Shown piece by piece: positions 1 to 5,453 of a stretch of DNA of 5,899 bases. Within the stretch, counting starts at the first letter, position 1. Each line of letters begins with the position of its first letter. The DNA lies in contig SBAT01000377.1 in the NCBI GenBank assembly GCA_005240105.1, forward strand, positions 1 to 5,899, in the 5' to 3' direction. The translations under genes were made by a program, and so were the position numbers. The notes under the pieces were generated by a model. That model saw only the letters and a program-made list of their open reading frames with translations. It did not search any database and was not told where the DNA came from. Origin of the DNA: Chloroflexota bacterium (GTDB lineage Bacteria; Cyanobacteriota; Vampirovibrionia; Obscuribacterales; Obscuribacteraceae).

Positions 1-285
1 AAGGGAGCCCCTGGGAATAAGAATTTTTTGTTCGACGAACCCTTGGCAATTTTTTGCACCGATTTCCCACCTCAACAAACACTGACACTACGAGCAAAGA
101 TGCAGTATTGTGGCTGGGGTGACGAGTGGGAATCGTGGGCATCGTTTGAAACAGACGAAAATGGAAATATTGACCTAACTCGACAGTCACCACTTGCTGG
201 AACTTATGGGCTTTGCGATGCCGACGGACTGTTTTGGTCAATGAAAATAACCAACCCCTGCTCCAATGTGACAGAGCTACTGTGA
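1..285 (+). pseudogene. Acyl-CoA thioester hydrolase/BAAT N-terminal domain fragment (5' end outside window, C-terminal domain missing)
   Basis: The frame is open from the first base, so the true start lies upstream; the TTG at 28 could be a start but has no convincing ribosome binding site. The protein matches the N-terminal beta-sandwich domain of the acyl-CoA thioester hydrolase/bile acid-CoA:amino acid N-acyltransferase family: a DEPL motif, then a PPQQTLTLRAK segment (family pattern PGQ-VTLRA), then GLCDADGLFWSMK (family GxDxxGLxWSM). In intact members this domain precedes an alpha/beta-hydrolase domain carrying the catalytic nucleophile, for a total of about 400 residues. Here a TGA follows only about 10 residues after the FWSM motif, and the next 60 bases show no continuation of the family in the frame checked. 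I infer a truncated remnant cut near the start of the DUF6932 module. A naturally short stand-alone domain is the alternative. The family match is fairly secure; pseudogene status is less so. Confidence 0.62.
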
Positions 286-309
286 AACATTAAGCCTGTT
301 TCGAGTTTC

Positions 310-338
310 TTGACACTCGGCTTACCCATCGATATAAT
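310..338 (+). promoter_or_regulatory. Consensus sigma70-type promoter for the DUF6932/XRE module
   Basis: A perfect -35 hexamer TTGACA (310-315) and a perfect -10 hexamer TATAAT (333-338) are separated by exactly 17 bp. Transcription would be expected to begin about 6-8 nt downstream, at 344-346, which coincides with the ATG at 345. The mRNA should therefore have essentially no 5' leader. No inverted repeat that could act as an operator overlaps it clearly. Confidence 0.85.
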
Positions 339-344
339 GGGGAC

Positions 345-770
345 ATGATACCAGATCCTGATGCAAATGGAAATCTCCCCGTGGGGGTCCATGATGCCAC
401 ACTTCCTGAAATTGAGGAACGATTTGCGTACTCCGAAAGAAGAAAGCAGCTCTTCATTGCTATGGAGAAGGTAGTCCTTATGCTCAGAGGCGCTAAATGC
501 CCAGAGATTTTTCTTAATGGCAGCTATATAACGACAAAGCCTGAACCTGGCGATTATGACCTGTGCTGGGAACCGACAGGTGTTGTCCCCACCGAAGACC
601 TGAGGAAGTTATTTCAAGAAAAGACTGAACGAAAGAAGATTTACTTAGGAGATATTTTCCCCAGACTTCCCCAACCACCATACTTCCCCGATCATGTAAT
701 TGAATGGCAAACAGATAGAGACGATACTCCAAAAGGCATAATACGAATAGTCGAGAACCATGATGATTAA
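345..770 (+). CDS. DUF6932 family nucleotidyltransferase-like protein, putative toxin of a TA-like module
   Basis: The 141-residue protein begins MIPDPDANGNLPVGVH, matching the MIPxFDxNGNLPPG opening I recall for DUF6932 proteins, so the ATG at 345 is the true start. A minimal polymerase-beta-type nucleotidyltransferase signature is visible: G59-S60, nine residues, then D70-Y-D72, the metal-binding pair. D103 in the LGDIFP segment is a candidate third carboxylate. The end, WQTDRDDTPKGIIRI, matches the family's QTDRxGxxKGIVxI close. The next gene, an XRE regulator, overlaps it by 11 nt, implying translational coupling. No Shine-Dalgarno site fits: a GGGG sits only 2 nt from the ATG, and the promoter predicts a leaderless transcript. 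By analogy with MNT-type and AbiEii enzymes it may transfer nucleotides to RNA or protein as a growth-inhibiting toxin, but target and activity are inference; a non-toxic role is possible. Confidence 0.8.
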   Translation: MIPDPDANGNLPVGVHDATLPEIEERFAYSERRKQLFIAMEKVVLMLRGAKCPEIFLNGSYITTKPEPGDYDLCWEPTGVVPTEDLRKLFQEKTERKKIYLGDIFPRLPQPPYFPDHVIEWQTDRDDTPKGIIRIVENHDD

Positions 771-1170
771 GAACGAAAGACAGTACACAAAAACGTGCAA
801 ATTATTAGCTGAATGGAAAGCGAATCTTGCTTTGATGCGCACCAAGCCAGTTGCAAATACTCCTGATTGGCTCTATAAGGAACAATTGTTTGCTGCAACT
901 GAAGAAATTAAGAACCTTGAGAAGCAAATCGATGAGTATGAAGCTATTCGATCTGGCAAGCAACGCCTGCCGGATTTAGCCGTCGTAGATGATTTGGCCG
1001 CTTGGCTAATCAGCTGGAGAATTTATCGTCACTGGACCCAAAGGCAATTAGCCGAAAAACTCGGTATGCACGAGAATCAAATTCAGAAGTACGAGAACGA
1101 AGATTATCGTTGCGCTTCTTTGGATACGATTCATCGTGTCGCAGAAGTCTTACGTGATCAAGCGCTCTGA
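760..1170 (+). CDS. Coiled-coil plus XRE-family helix-turn-helix protein, putative antitoxin/regulator
   Basis: The protein has 136 residues from the ATG at 760 or 135 from the adjacent ATG at 763. Residues 1-65 are charged and probably helical or coiled-coil (ERQYTKTCKLLAEWK, then EEIKNLEKQIDEYEAIRSG). Residues 80-132 form a Cro/C1-type DNA-binding domain, with WTQRQLAEKLGMHENQIQKYE carrying the TQ-x-LA-x-x-LG helix-turn-helix signature. The start lies inside the end of the DUF6932 gene, so translation probably depends on re-initiation after it. In type II toxin-antitoxin systems such regulators bind the partner and repress the shared promoter; here the candidate antitoxin comes second, as in HigBA-type loci. 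The N-terminal helical segment is the likely partner-binding or dimerisation region, which is an inference. It could instead be an ordinary regulator. The HTH call is firm; the antitoxin role is moderate. Confidence 0.8.
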   Translation: MMIKNERQYTKTCKLLAEWKANLALMRTKPVANTPDWLYKEQLFAATEEIKNLEKQIDEYEAIRSGKQRLPDLAVVDDLAAWLISWRIYRHWTQRQLAEKLGMHENQIQKYENEDYRCASLDTIHRVAEVLRDQAL

Positions 1171-1201
1171 ATTCAAAATGAATTGAGACAAGGAGGATAA
1201 A

Positions 1202-1522
1202 ATGTCTCTATCTGAAAAGACTTGTGTGCCCTGCCGTGGCGGTGTTCCGCCTCTAACTCGCAAAGAATTTGAACCTTTGCTGTCAGAGCTCCAAGGCTGG
1301 CAGGTTATCGACGATAAGTGCCTGAAGAAGACCTACAAGCTCAAGGACTTTGCACAAGCTCTAGATTTAGCCAACAAGATAGGCGCCATCGCCGAGGAGC
1401 AGGGTCACCATCCAGATCTTTTGGTCCGCTGGGGAGCGCTTACTATCGACCTCTGGACACACAAAATCGACGGGCTGACAGAGTCGGATTTTATCCTCGC
1501 AGCCAAGATTGACCAGCTCTAA
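1202..1522 (+). CDS. phhB: Pterin-4a-carbinolamine dehydratase (4a-hydroxytetrahydrobiopterin dehydratase, EC 4.2.1.96)
   Basis: This cytoplasmic enzyme dehydrates 4a-hydroxytetrahydropterin to the quinonoid dihydropterin, recycling the cofactor of aromatic amino acid hydroxylases. The 106-residue protein has the usual family length and shows the full active-site signature: E65, then H69-H70-P71, W77, H87 and D96 (EEQGHHPD, DLWTHKIDGLTESDF). The N-terminal TCVPCRGGVPPL stretch with a CxxC is common in bacterial members. A strong Shine-Dalgarno AGGAGG at 1191-1196 sits 5 nt from the ATG. It begins 31 nt after the XRE gene and may be read through from the promoter at 310, though a promoter of its own cannot be excluded. 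No phenylalanine hydroxylase gene lies in the window. The symbol phhB follows the Pseudomonas homologue; many bacteria carry this gene without a hydroxylase, where its role is unclear. Confidence 0.95.
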   Translation: MSLSEKTCVPCRGGVPPLTRKEFEPLLSELQGWQVIDDKCLKKTYKLKDFAQALDLANKIGAIAEEQGHHPDLLVRWGALTIDLWTHKIDGLTESDFILAAKIDQL

Positions 1523-1577
1523 GGCTTTTAAAGATTAAATCCGCCGTCAAACCATGGTGGGAATACGAAAGGTACTC

Positions 1578-1606
1578 TTTCATTGCCTATTTAATTAGGC
1601 TAGTAT
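1578..1606 (+). promoter_or_regulatory. Weak promoter-like region with an inverted repeat upstream of the protease operon
   Basis: The 134-nt gap between the dehydratase and the M23 gene holds a -10-like TAGTAT at 1601-1606. Immediately before it lies an inverted repeat, GCCTA (1585-1589) and TAGGC (1596-1600) around an AT-rich 6-nt centre. The -35 region is poor, with no hexamer at 16-18 bp spacing matching TTGACA at more than three positions. The repeat would lie in the -10/-35 spacer, where repressors often bind. This is a candidate only; no run of T follows, so it is not a terminator. Confidence 0.22.
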
Positions 1607-1656
1607 CGGCTGACGCTCACAGGAGCAGGCATTACCACAGTCGGAGACGGCAGCAG

Positions 1657-3426
1657 ATGAGTTTAGACGGCATTCAACCAATACCGCAGGCTTCAGACAA
1701 ACTGGCAGGAACGGCTCCCGCGACTGGCAACACCGGACTGGAAAACTTCGTCGGCAACACCTGGGGTAGCAGCCAATCATTCCAGGCAATCGACACCTCG
1801 TGGGTCAAGTCCCAACCTCTAGCTCAGTTGTTCGAACTCCCTGGTGGATCGACTCAATTTTCTCGCATGTTAGACACCGGATTCACCAGCACGGATGTCG
1901 TCTCGGCTATCAAGGACCAGTTGAGCCTAAGTCACGATACAAAGTCCCTCGACAGCGAAGTCAAAAACATCAAAGTAGTCTACGTAGATGCCAACGCCCA
2001 AGCATCAACGAACGCCGATTTCAGAATCAACGAAGACGGCACATTGATGATGCCGGAAAACAGACAGCTCCTTAACAAAAAGGACCTTGTCATTGAAGTT
2101 GAGCGCCCAGCCGGATATGTTGGCGCCCCTCAAGAAGCGCAACAGGAAAGTCTCAACACTTTGGTCAAAAGCTTGGCCGACAATGTGTTGGACAAACACC
2201 ACGGCAAAGTAGAAGACCCTCAAGGGCTAATTCCAGAGTCTATCAAAGATCTATTACACGTTAAGCCGCAACCGGAAGCTCACTTGCCGCAAGCCATGCA
2301 GCAAGCCATGCACAACATGCAGCGTTTCGCCGGCGGTGGTAGTGGTCAAATGTCGCCATCTGAAGCTTCTGAGCATTTCCCAGTCCGCCAGGTAGAAAGA
2401 CAAGAAAACGAGTCGAACGATCAAGCAGCTCTTAAGGATGCTATTGCTGGTTTTGCAACGACTGGTGACTCAAATCCATATTTCGCCGTTCGTAACTTCG
2501 GTGACCGCGGAGCAGGTATCGGTCGCTACATGTTTACCTCCGAGTTGCTTCTCGAATGGTTAGAAGACTTGTTTAGCGGATGCGGCAACCCACCGGATGC
2601 TAACAAAGTATTGGCCAAACTGCTCAAGACCATGAAAAACAAAGGTCTTGCCGCCAAGTGTGCCAAAACATTGGCTGACGCTGCTAAATCAGGTGAATTA
2701 AAAGGATTTCTCCATGACTTGAAGTCAGGCAAACTAAAGCCTGGTGATCCGGCAACCATGGCAGCGATTGAAAAATTCATGCCCAAAGAATTGCAGGAAA
2801 CAGTCGCCAGCCAACTTATAGACAAGTTGTCCAAATCAGGTGCTGATCCAAGCAAGATTGCCATGCACATGCTCATCGGTCATGAACCAACAGCTAAGGA
2901 AATGGCTAAGCCGGAATACAAGCAACTCCTAGACTCCTTTGAGCGCTTGAATGCTATTTCGCATGCCCGCACTAGCAACCCCACCGAAGCTATCAAATGG
3001 GAAGACAAAGGTGGCAAGCTGGAATGCGCTCCGCTAAGCGGACGAATCACCGACCACTTCGGTCATCGTGACCACCATCCGGTCACAGGACATTCGGCAG
3101 ATCATAAGGGCGTTGATTTAGTTCTCAGCAATGACAAAATTCCAGCCCTCCTGCCAGGTACAGTCACGCAAGCAGGCTATGCCGGAGCCGCCGGATACAA
3201 AATTACAATCAACCACGGACGCGACCACCTCGGACGTGAACTTAAAACCGTCTATATGCACATGCAACCAAATCTGAAAGTGCGCCCAGGCGATCACGTT
3301 TCCCAGGGTGAGCTTATAGGTTATCAGGGTGCTACGGGTCGTGTTACAGGCAAACACTTGCACCTTGGACTCTACATGAACGGTCAAGCCGTCGATCCAA
3401 TGAAGCACTTGAACATACGCGCATAA
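1657..3426 (+). CDS. Large M23-family (LytM/lysostaphin-type) zinc metallopeptidase with uncharacterised N-terminal region
   Basis: The C-terminal domain, about residues 458-585, is a complete M23 endopeptidase fold: RITDHFGHRDHHPVTG, the H483-x3-D487 zinc pair (HKGVD), H535 in YMHM, and H567-L-H569 (GKHLHLG). H483, D487 and H569 should hold zinc, with H535 and H567 catalytic. Such enzymes cut peptide cross-links in peptidoglycan. The preceding ~450 residues resemble no family I know: a Gly/Ser/Gln-rich start, a beta-like segment near 104-150 (FRINEDGTL, LVIEVERP), a linker at 225-260, a segment at 272-305 (NPYFAVRNFGDRGAG), and a Lys/Ala-rich helical stretch at 313-435. No signal peptide or membrane helix is visible, so the route to the cell wall is unknown. 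GGAG at 1643-1646, 10 nt upstream, is a fair ribosome binding site, and no ATG, GTG or TTG extends the frame upstream. The calpain-like gene follows 21 nt after the stop, suggesting an operon. Confidence 0.9.
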   Translation: MSLDGIQPIPQASDKLAGTAPATGNTGLENFVGNTWGSSQSFQAIDTSWVKSQPLAQLFELPGGSTQFSRMLDTGFTSTDVVSAIKDQLSLSHDTKSLDSEVKNIKVVYVDANAQASTNADFRINEDGTLMMPENRQLLNKKDLVIEVERPAGYVGAPQEAQQESLNTLVKSLADNVLDKHHGKVEDPQGLIPESIKDLLHVKPQPEAHLPQAMQQAMHNMQRFAGGGSGQMSPSEASEHFPVRQVERQENESNDQAALKDAIAGFATTGDSNPYFAVRNFGDRGAGIGRYMFTSELLLEWLEDLFSGCGNPPDANKVLAKLLKTMKNKGLAAKCAKTLADAAKSGELKGFLHDLKSGKLKPGDPATMAAIEKFMPKELQETVASQLIDKLSKSGADPSKIAMHMLIGHEPTAKEMAKPEYKQLLDSFERLNAISHARTSNPTEAIKWEDKGGKLECAPLSGRITDHFGHRDHHPVTGHSADHKGVDLVLSNDKIPALLPGTVTQAGYAGAAGYKITINHGRDHLGRELKTVYMHMQPNLKVRPGDHVSQGELIGYQGATGRVTGKHLHLGLYMNGQAVDPMKHLNIRA

Positions 3427-3447
3427 CTCACTTAGGGGTGCAGCTAA

Positions 3448-4719
3448 ATGTCCGAAAAGGAAGTCGAGGCAAGTGGGATAACTTATTCTACAAGCCGTGA
3501 TCTAAAGCAGCTTTTCCTCGAAGACTTTGAACGCCTAAACATGCGCAAGAAAGACGGCATGTTGACGCTTGACGAAGTAGACACTGCTGTCACTGATAGA
3601 ACAATCACAGGCAAGCATGCGCAACTAGTTGGCGCATTGAAAGAATATTTTGGACCATTAACCAAACTGACAAATGATCAAACTGGTTTTGAAACCGGTA
3701 TCACTCTTGCCGACATAGATGCATTTGACCAACTCCAACAAAGTGTAAACACACCTGCCGATGGTAAGGTTACAGCGTCTCAGAAAGACCAATTATTGGT
3801 GAAGGGCGTGGATTACATCATGGCCGAAACAAAGCTGGCTGCAATGACAGCTAGCCCCTGCCTCTACGCAAATCCAGACACTCCCGAGGCATGCATCGTA
3901 CCGGAAGCAATTTGCACCGACAAGAAAGAACATACTAACGAGGGCGTCGACGGCATCAAGCCAACTGCATTTCGTCAAGGCAAACTCGGCGACTGCTACT
4001 TCATGGCAGCACTTGGTTCATTAGCCGCGATAGATAAGCATGCCATCGCTAAGATGATAAAGGATAATCTTGACGGCACTTATACTGTCACTTTCCCAAT
4101 CAGCCCCAATGAACCAATTACTGTAGACGCACCAAGCGAAGTAGAGCGCGCCCGCTACACCCGCACGTACTCCATAGACAATCTGCGTGAGAACTACGGC
4201 GACTGGCCAATCATAATGGAAAAAGCCTTTGGTCAGTGGTGCATCAATCGCCCACTAAGACTCTGGAGAAGGAGCCCTGCTGAGTGGTTGGGTAAAACCA
4301 TCCCGCAAGAAAATACCGATGGTGGTTCAGCAATCCACAGAGGTCTTCTGGTATTAACCGGCAAATTCCCACACGTAGATTTCTGCGGTAACAACAGTGA
4401 GAAAAAACTTGATGCCACCCTTACAAATTGGCTCGATCGCAAAGAGCCAGCCACAGCCTTCATCAGTCGACGCTTTGGAGCAATAGTCGGTCTGCAAGAA
4501 GATTTAACTCCCGATGCAAAATTGATGTGTGGTCACGAGTACGGCGTAATTGGCTATGACCCACAATCCAAAATGGTTTCAATCCGCGAACCAAACGGGT
4601 ATTTCGAACCATGCGACGCCAACGGAGTTCCTGAAGACGGCATCCGTGACGGTGTCTTTAACATTTCGCTGACTAGATTCCGCAAGAACTTTACCGGGCT
4701 TGCCTATCCACGCAAATAA
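3448..4719 (+). CDS. Calpain-family (C2) cysteine protease
   Basis: The 423-residue protein carries a papain-fold calpain catalytic domain from about residue 165 to 420. Q177 (oxyanion hole) and nucleophile C183 lie in FRQGKLGDCYFMAALGSLA, matching the calpain QGxLGDCWFLAAL motif. The catalytic His is H363 in CGHEYGVIGYD and the Asn is N383 in REPNGYF. The WPIIMEKAF segment (253-261) and the closing DGVFNISLTRFRKNF also fit the family, so the domain looks complete and active. Residues 1-160 are helical with two degenerate EF-hand-like loops (32-43 and 101-112). No signal peptide or membrane segment is seen. AGGGG at 3434-3438 is the ribosome binding site, 9 nt from the ATG. It lies just behind the M23 gene and is probably co-transcribed. 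Animal calpains are calcium-activated; calcium dependence here is unproven, and the substrate is unknown. It may process its M23 neighbour, but that is speculation. Confidence 0.88.
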   Translation: MSEKEVEASGITYSTSRDLKQLFLEDFERLNMRKKDGMLTLDEVDTAVTDRTITGKHAQLVGALKEYFGPLTKLTNDQTGFETGITLADIDAFDQLQQSVNTPADGKVTASQKDQLLVKGVDYIMAETKLAAMTASPCLYANPDTPEACIVPEAICTDKKEHTNEGVDGIKPTAFRQGKLGDCYFMAALGSLAAIDKHAIAKMIKDNLDGTYTVTFPISPNEPITVDAPSEVERARYTRTYSIDNLRENYGDWPIIMEKAFGQWCINRPLRLWRRSPAEWLGKTIPQENTDGGSAIHRGLLVLTGKFPHVDFCGNNSEKKLDATLTNWLDRKEPATAFISRRFGAIVGLQEDLTPDAKLMCGHEYGVIGYDPQSKMVSIREPNGYFEPCDANGVPEDGIRDGVFNISLTRFRKNFTGLAYPRK

Positions 4720-4742
4720 GTCCTTGTTTCATACTTAGCCAC

Positions 4743-4785
4743 TCGTTGCTAACGACGCGCTCAGCGCATGAGTCTTGTTTGTTTT
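4743..4785 (+). terminator. Possible weak terminator after the protease operon
   Basis: Beginning 24 nt after the calpain-like stop, two small hairpins lie side by side: TCGTT/AACGA (4743-4747 and 4751-4755, loop 3) and GCGC/GCGC (4757-4760 and 4764-4767, loop 3). A T-rich but interrupted tract follows at 4773-4785. The stems are short and the T run is broken by G and lies 5 nt away, so this is a poor match to a standard intrinsic terminator. It is placed where one would be expected. Confidence 0.25.
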
Positions 4786-4794
4786 CTCGAACCA

Positions 4795-4810
4795 AATTTT
4801 GTCCAAAATT
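4795..4810. repeat. Perfect 7-bp inverted repeat, 2-bp spacer
   Basis: AATTTTG (4795-4801) and CAAAATT (4804-4810) are exact reverse complements separated by TC. CGAAC occurs on both sides, at 4788-4792 and 4811-4815. It sits about 85 bp upstream of the predicted -10 of the winged-helix/nucleotidyltransferase module. It may be an upstream regulator site or a small RNA hairpin; its sequence is unlike the TTCATGAA sites further downstream. Confidence 0.45.
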
Positions 4811-4819
4811 CGAACTACA

Positions 4820-4841
4820 TTCACAGTTCATGAATTGTGAA
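4820..4841. promoter_or_regulatory. 22-bp near-perfect palindrome, candidate operator 1
   Basis: The two 11-bp halves meeting at 4830/4831 are reverse complements except for one pair (G4826 against T4835). The centre is TTCATGAA and the arms are TTCACA and TGTGAA. The right-hand part recurs at the second site: GTTCATGAATTGTGAACA (4826-4843) against TTTCATGAACAGTGAACA (4904-4921), 15 of 18 bases identical. A repeated site upstream of an HTH gene is typical of autoregulation. Which protein binds it is inference. Confidence 0.55.
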
Positions 4842-4887
4842 CATTAAACAAAGCAGCGGATTTAACCTGCCTCAGTCACCAATTCTA

Positions 4888-4896
4888 TGATATACT
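4888..4896 (+). promoter_or_regulatory. Extended -10 promoter of the winged-helix/nucleotidyltransferase module
   Basis: TG (4888-4889), one base, then TATACT (4891-4896) forms an extended -10 element. The -35 region 17 bp upstream (4868-4873) is poor, which extended -10 promoters tolerate. An overlapping TATGAT at 4886-4891 is an alternative. The predicted start point, about 4903, lies within the inverted repeat at 4895-4915, so a bound repressor would block initiation. Confidence 0.5.
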
Positions 4897-4915
4897 GTTC
4901 ATATTTCATGAACAG
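4895..4915. promoter_or_regulatory. Perfect 8-bp inverted repeat over the transcription start, candidate operator 2
   Basis: CTGTTCAT (4895-4902) and ATGAACAG (4908-4915) are exact reverse complements around a 5-bp centre. The site overlaps the end of the -10 element and the predicted transcription start. A further TGAACA at 4916-4921 adds a third half-site. Together with the palindrome at 4820-4841 it forms a two-site arrangement about 75 bp apart centre to centre, roughly seven helical turns, compatible with cooperative binding or looping. Confidence 0.6.
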
Positions 4916-4920
4916 TGAAC

Positions 4921-4924
4921 AAGG
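4921..4924 (+). promoter_or_regulatory. Ribosome binding site that decides the winged-helix gene start
   Basis: AAGG lies 7 nt before the ATG at 4932. The longer in-frame ATG at 4887 lies inside the predicted -10 element and would not be on the transcript, and the ATG at 4908 is only about 5 nt from the predicted start point and lacks a Shine-Dalgarno site. Confidence 0.6.
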
Positions 4925-4931
4925 TATAAGA

Positions 4932-5453
4932 ATGCAACTAAAACCACAAGACATTGTTGTGTTACTCAAACTCGCTATTCTGGGCAATAGCTGGACCTAC
5001 CGGTCATTAGCCACTAACCTTTTTATGAGTATCGGTGAAGTGCATAATGCATTGGACAGAGCCGAGCGATCGCACCTGTTTGATTCACAGCGCAAGCAAC
5101 CAAGAATTCAAGCTTTGGAAGAATTTTTAGTTCACGGCATCAAGTATGCGTTCCCAGCGGAGAGAGGATCAATTACGCGCGGCATGCCAACCGGATACGC
5201 AACAGCACCTCTGAACGAACTGATTACGCAAGGAAGTGATCCACCACCAATTTGGATGGATCCCGAAGGCACAGTGCGCGGATACAGCCTAACTCCGCTC
5301 TATGAGTCTGTACCAAAAGCGGCAAAATCTGATAAACGACTTTATGAGCTATTAGCTTTAGTTGATGCCATTCGCGACGGTCGTGCAAGAGAACGCAAAC
5401 TTGCAGCAGACCAGCTACACGATCTATTGAGGCAGTCCAATGAGGAGAACTGA
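4932..5453 (+). CDS. Winged-helix DNA-binding protein, putative antitoxin of an AbiE-like module
   Basis: The protein has 173 residues from the ATG at 4932, chosen because conserved-looking sequence begins there (MQLKPQDIVVLLKLAILG) and because of the promoter and ribosome binding site. Residues 1-60 look like a winged helix-turn-helix: LKPQDIVVLLKLA, then YRSLATNLFMSIGEVHNALDRAERSHLF. A second region, about 61-155, contains EEFLVHGIKYAFP, TRGMPTGYATAPL, VRGYSLTPLYESVP and LYELLALVDAIRDGRARER, which I recall as conserved in HTH proteins encoded next to AbiEii-like nucleotidyltransferases. Its stop overlaps the nucleotidyltransferase start by 14 nt, indicating coupled expression. In AbiE systems the HTH partner represses its own promoter and neutralises the enzyme; the palindromes at 4820-4915 fit such autoregulation. 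It is not obviously homologous to AbiEi itself, so the antitoxin role rests on gene order and family memory. Confidence 0.75.
   Translation: MQLKPQDIVVLLKLAILGNSWTYRSLATNLFMSIGEVHNALDRAERSHLFDSQRKQPRIQALEEFLVHGIKYAFPAERGSITRGMPTGYATAPLNELITQGSDPPPIWMDPEGTVRGYSLTPLYESVPKAAKSDKRLYELLALVDAIRDGRARERKLAADQLHDLLRQSNEEN

Noticed and set aside
1170..1184. Short inverted repeat AATTCA/TGAATT between the XRE and dehydratase genes
   Set aside because: Six AT-rich base pairs with a 3-base centre and no T tract; too weak to call a terminator or operator.
1318..1512. Overlapping + strand open frame of 64 codons within the dehydratase gene
   Set aside because: Out of frame with a gene showing a complete active-site signature; no domain or ribosome binding site of its own.
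1561..1656. Open frame continuing upstream of the M23 ATG, with a mildly hydrophobic stretch (FIAYLIRLVSA) that could suggest a missed signal peptide
   Set aside because: No ATG, GTG or TTG was found in that frame upstream, and the stretch is followed by an Arg/His-rich segment unlike a signal-peptidase site. The ATG at 1657 has a usable ribosome binding site.
2526..2876. Minus-strand open frame of 116 codons inside the M23 gene
   Set aside because: It lies wholly within a well-supported gene, encodes no recognisable domain, and is best explained as the antisense shadow of the coding sequence.
3118..3408. Minus-strand open frame of 96 codons opposite the M23 catalytic domain
   Set aside because: It is opposite the most conserved part of the metallopeptidase and has no family features; antisense shadow.
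4811..4843. Possible LexA/SOS box, from GAAC and GTTC elements
   Set aside because: No GAAC-N4-GTTC spacing is present; the nearest pair is 10 bp apart. The repeats fit a TTCATGAA-centred palindrome better.
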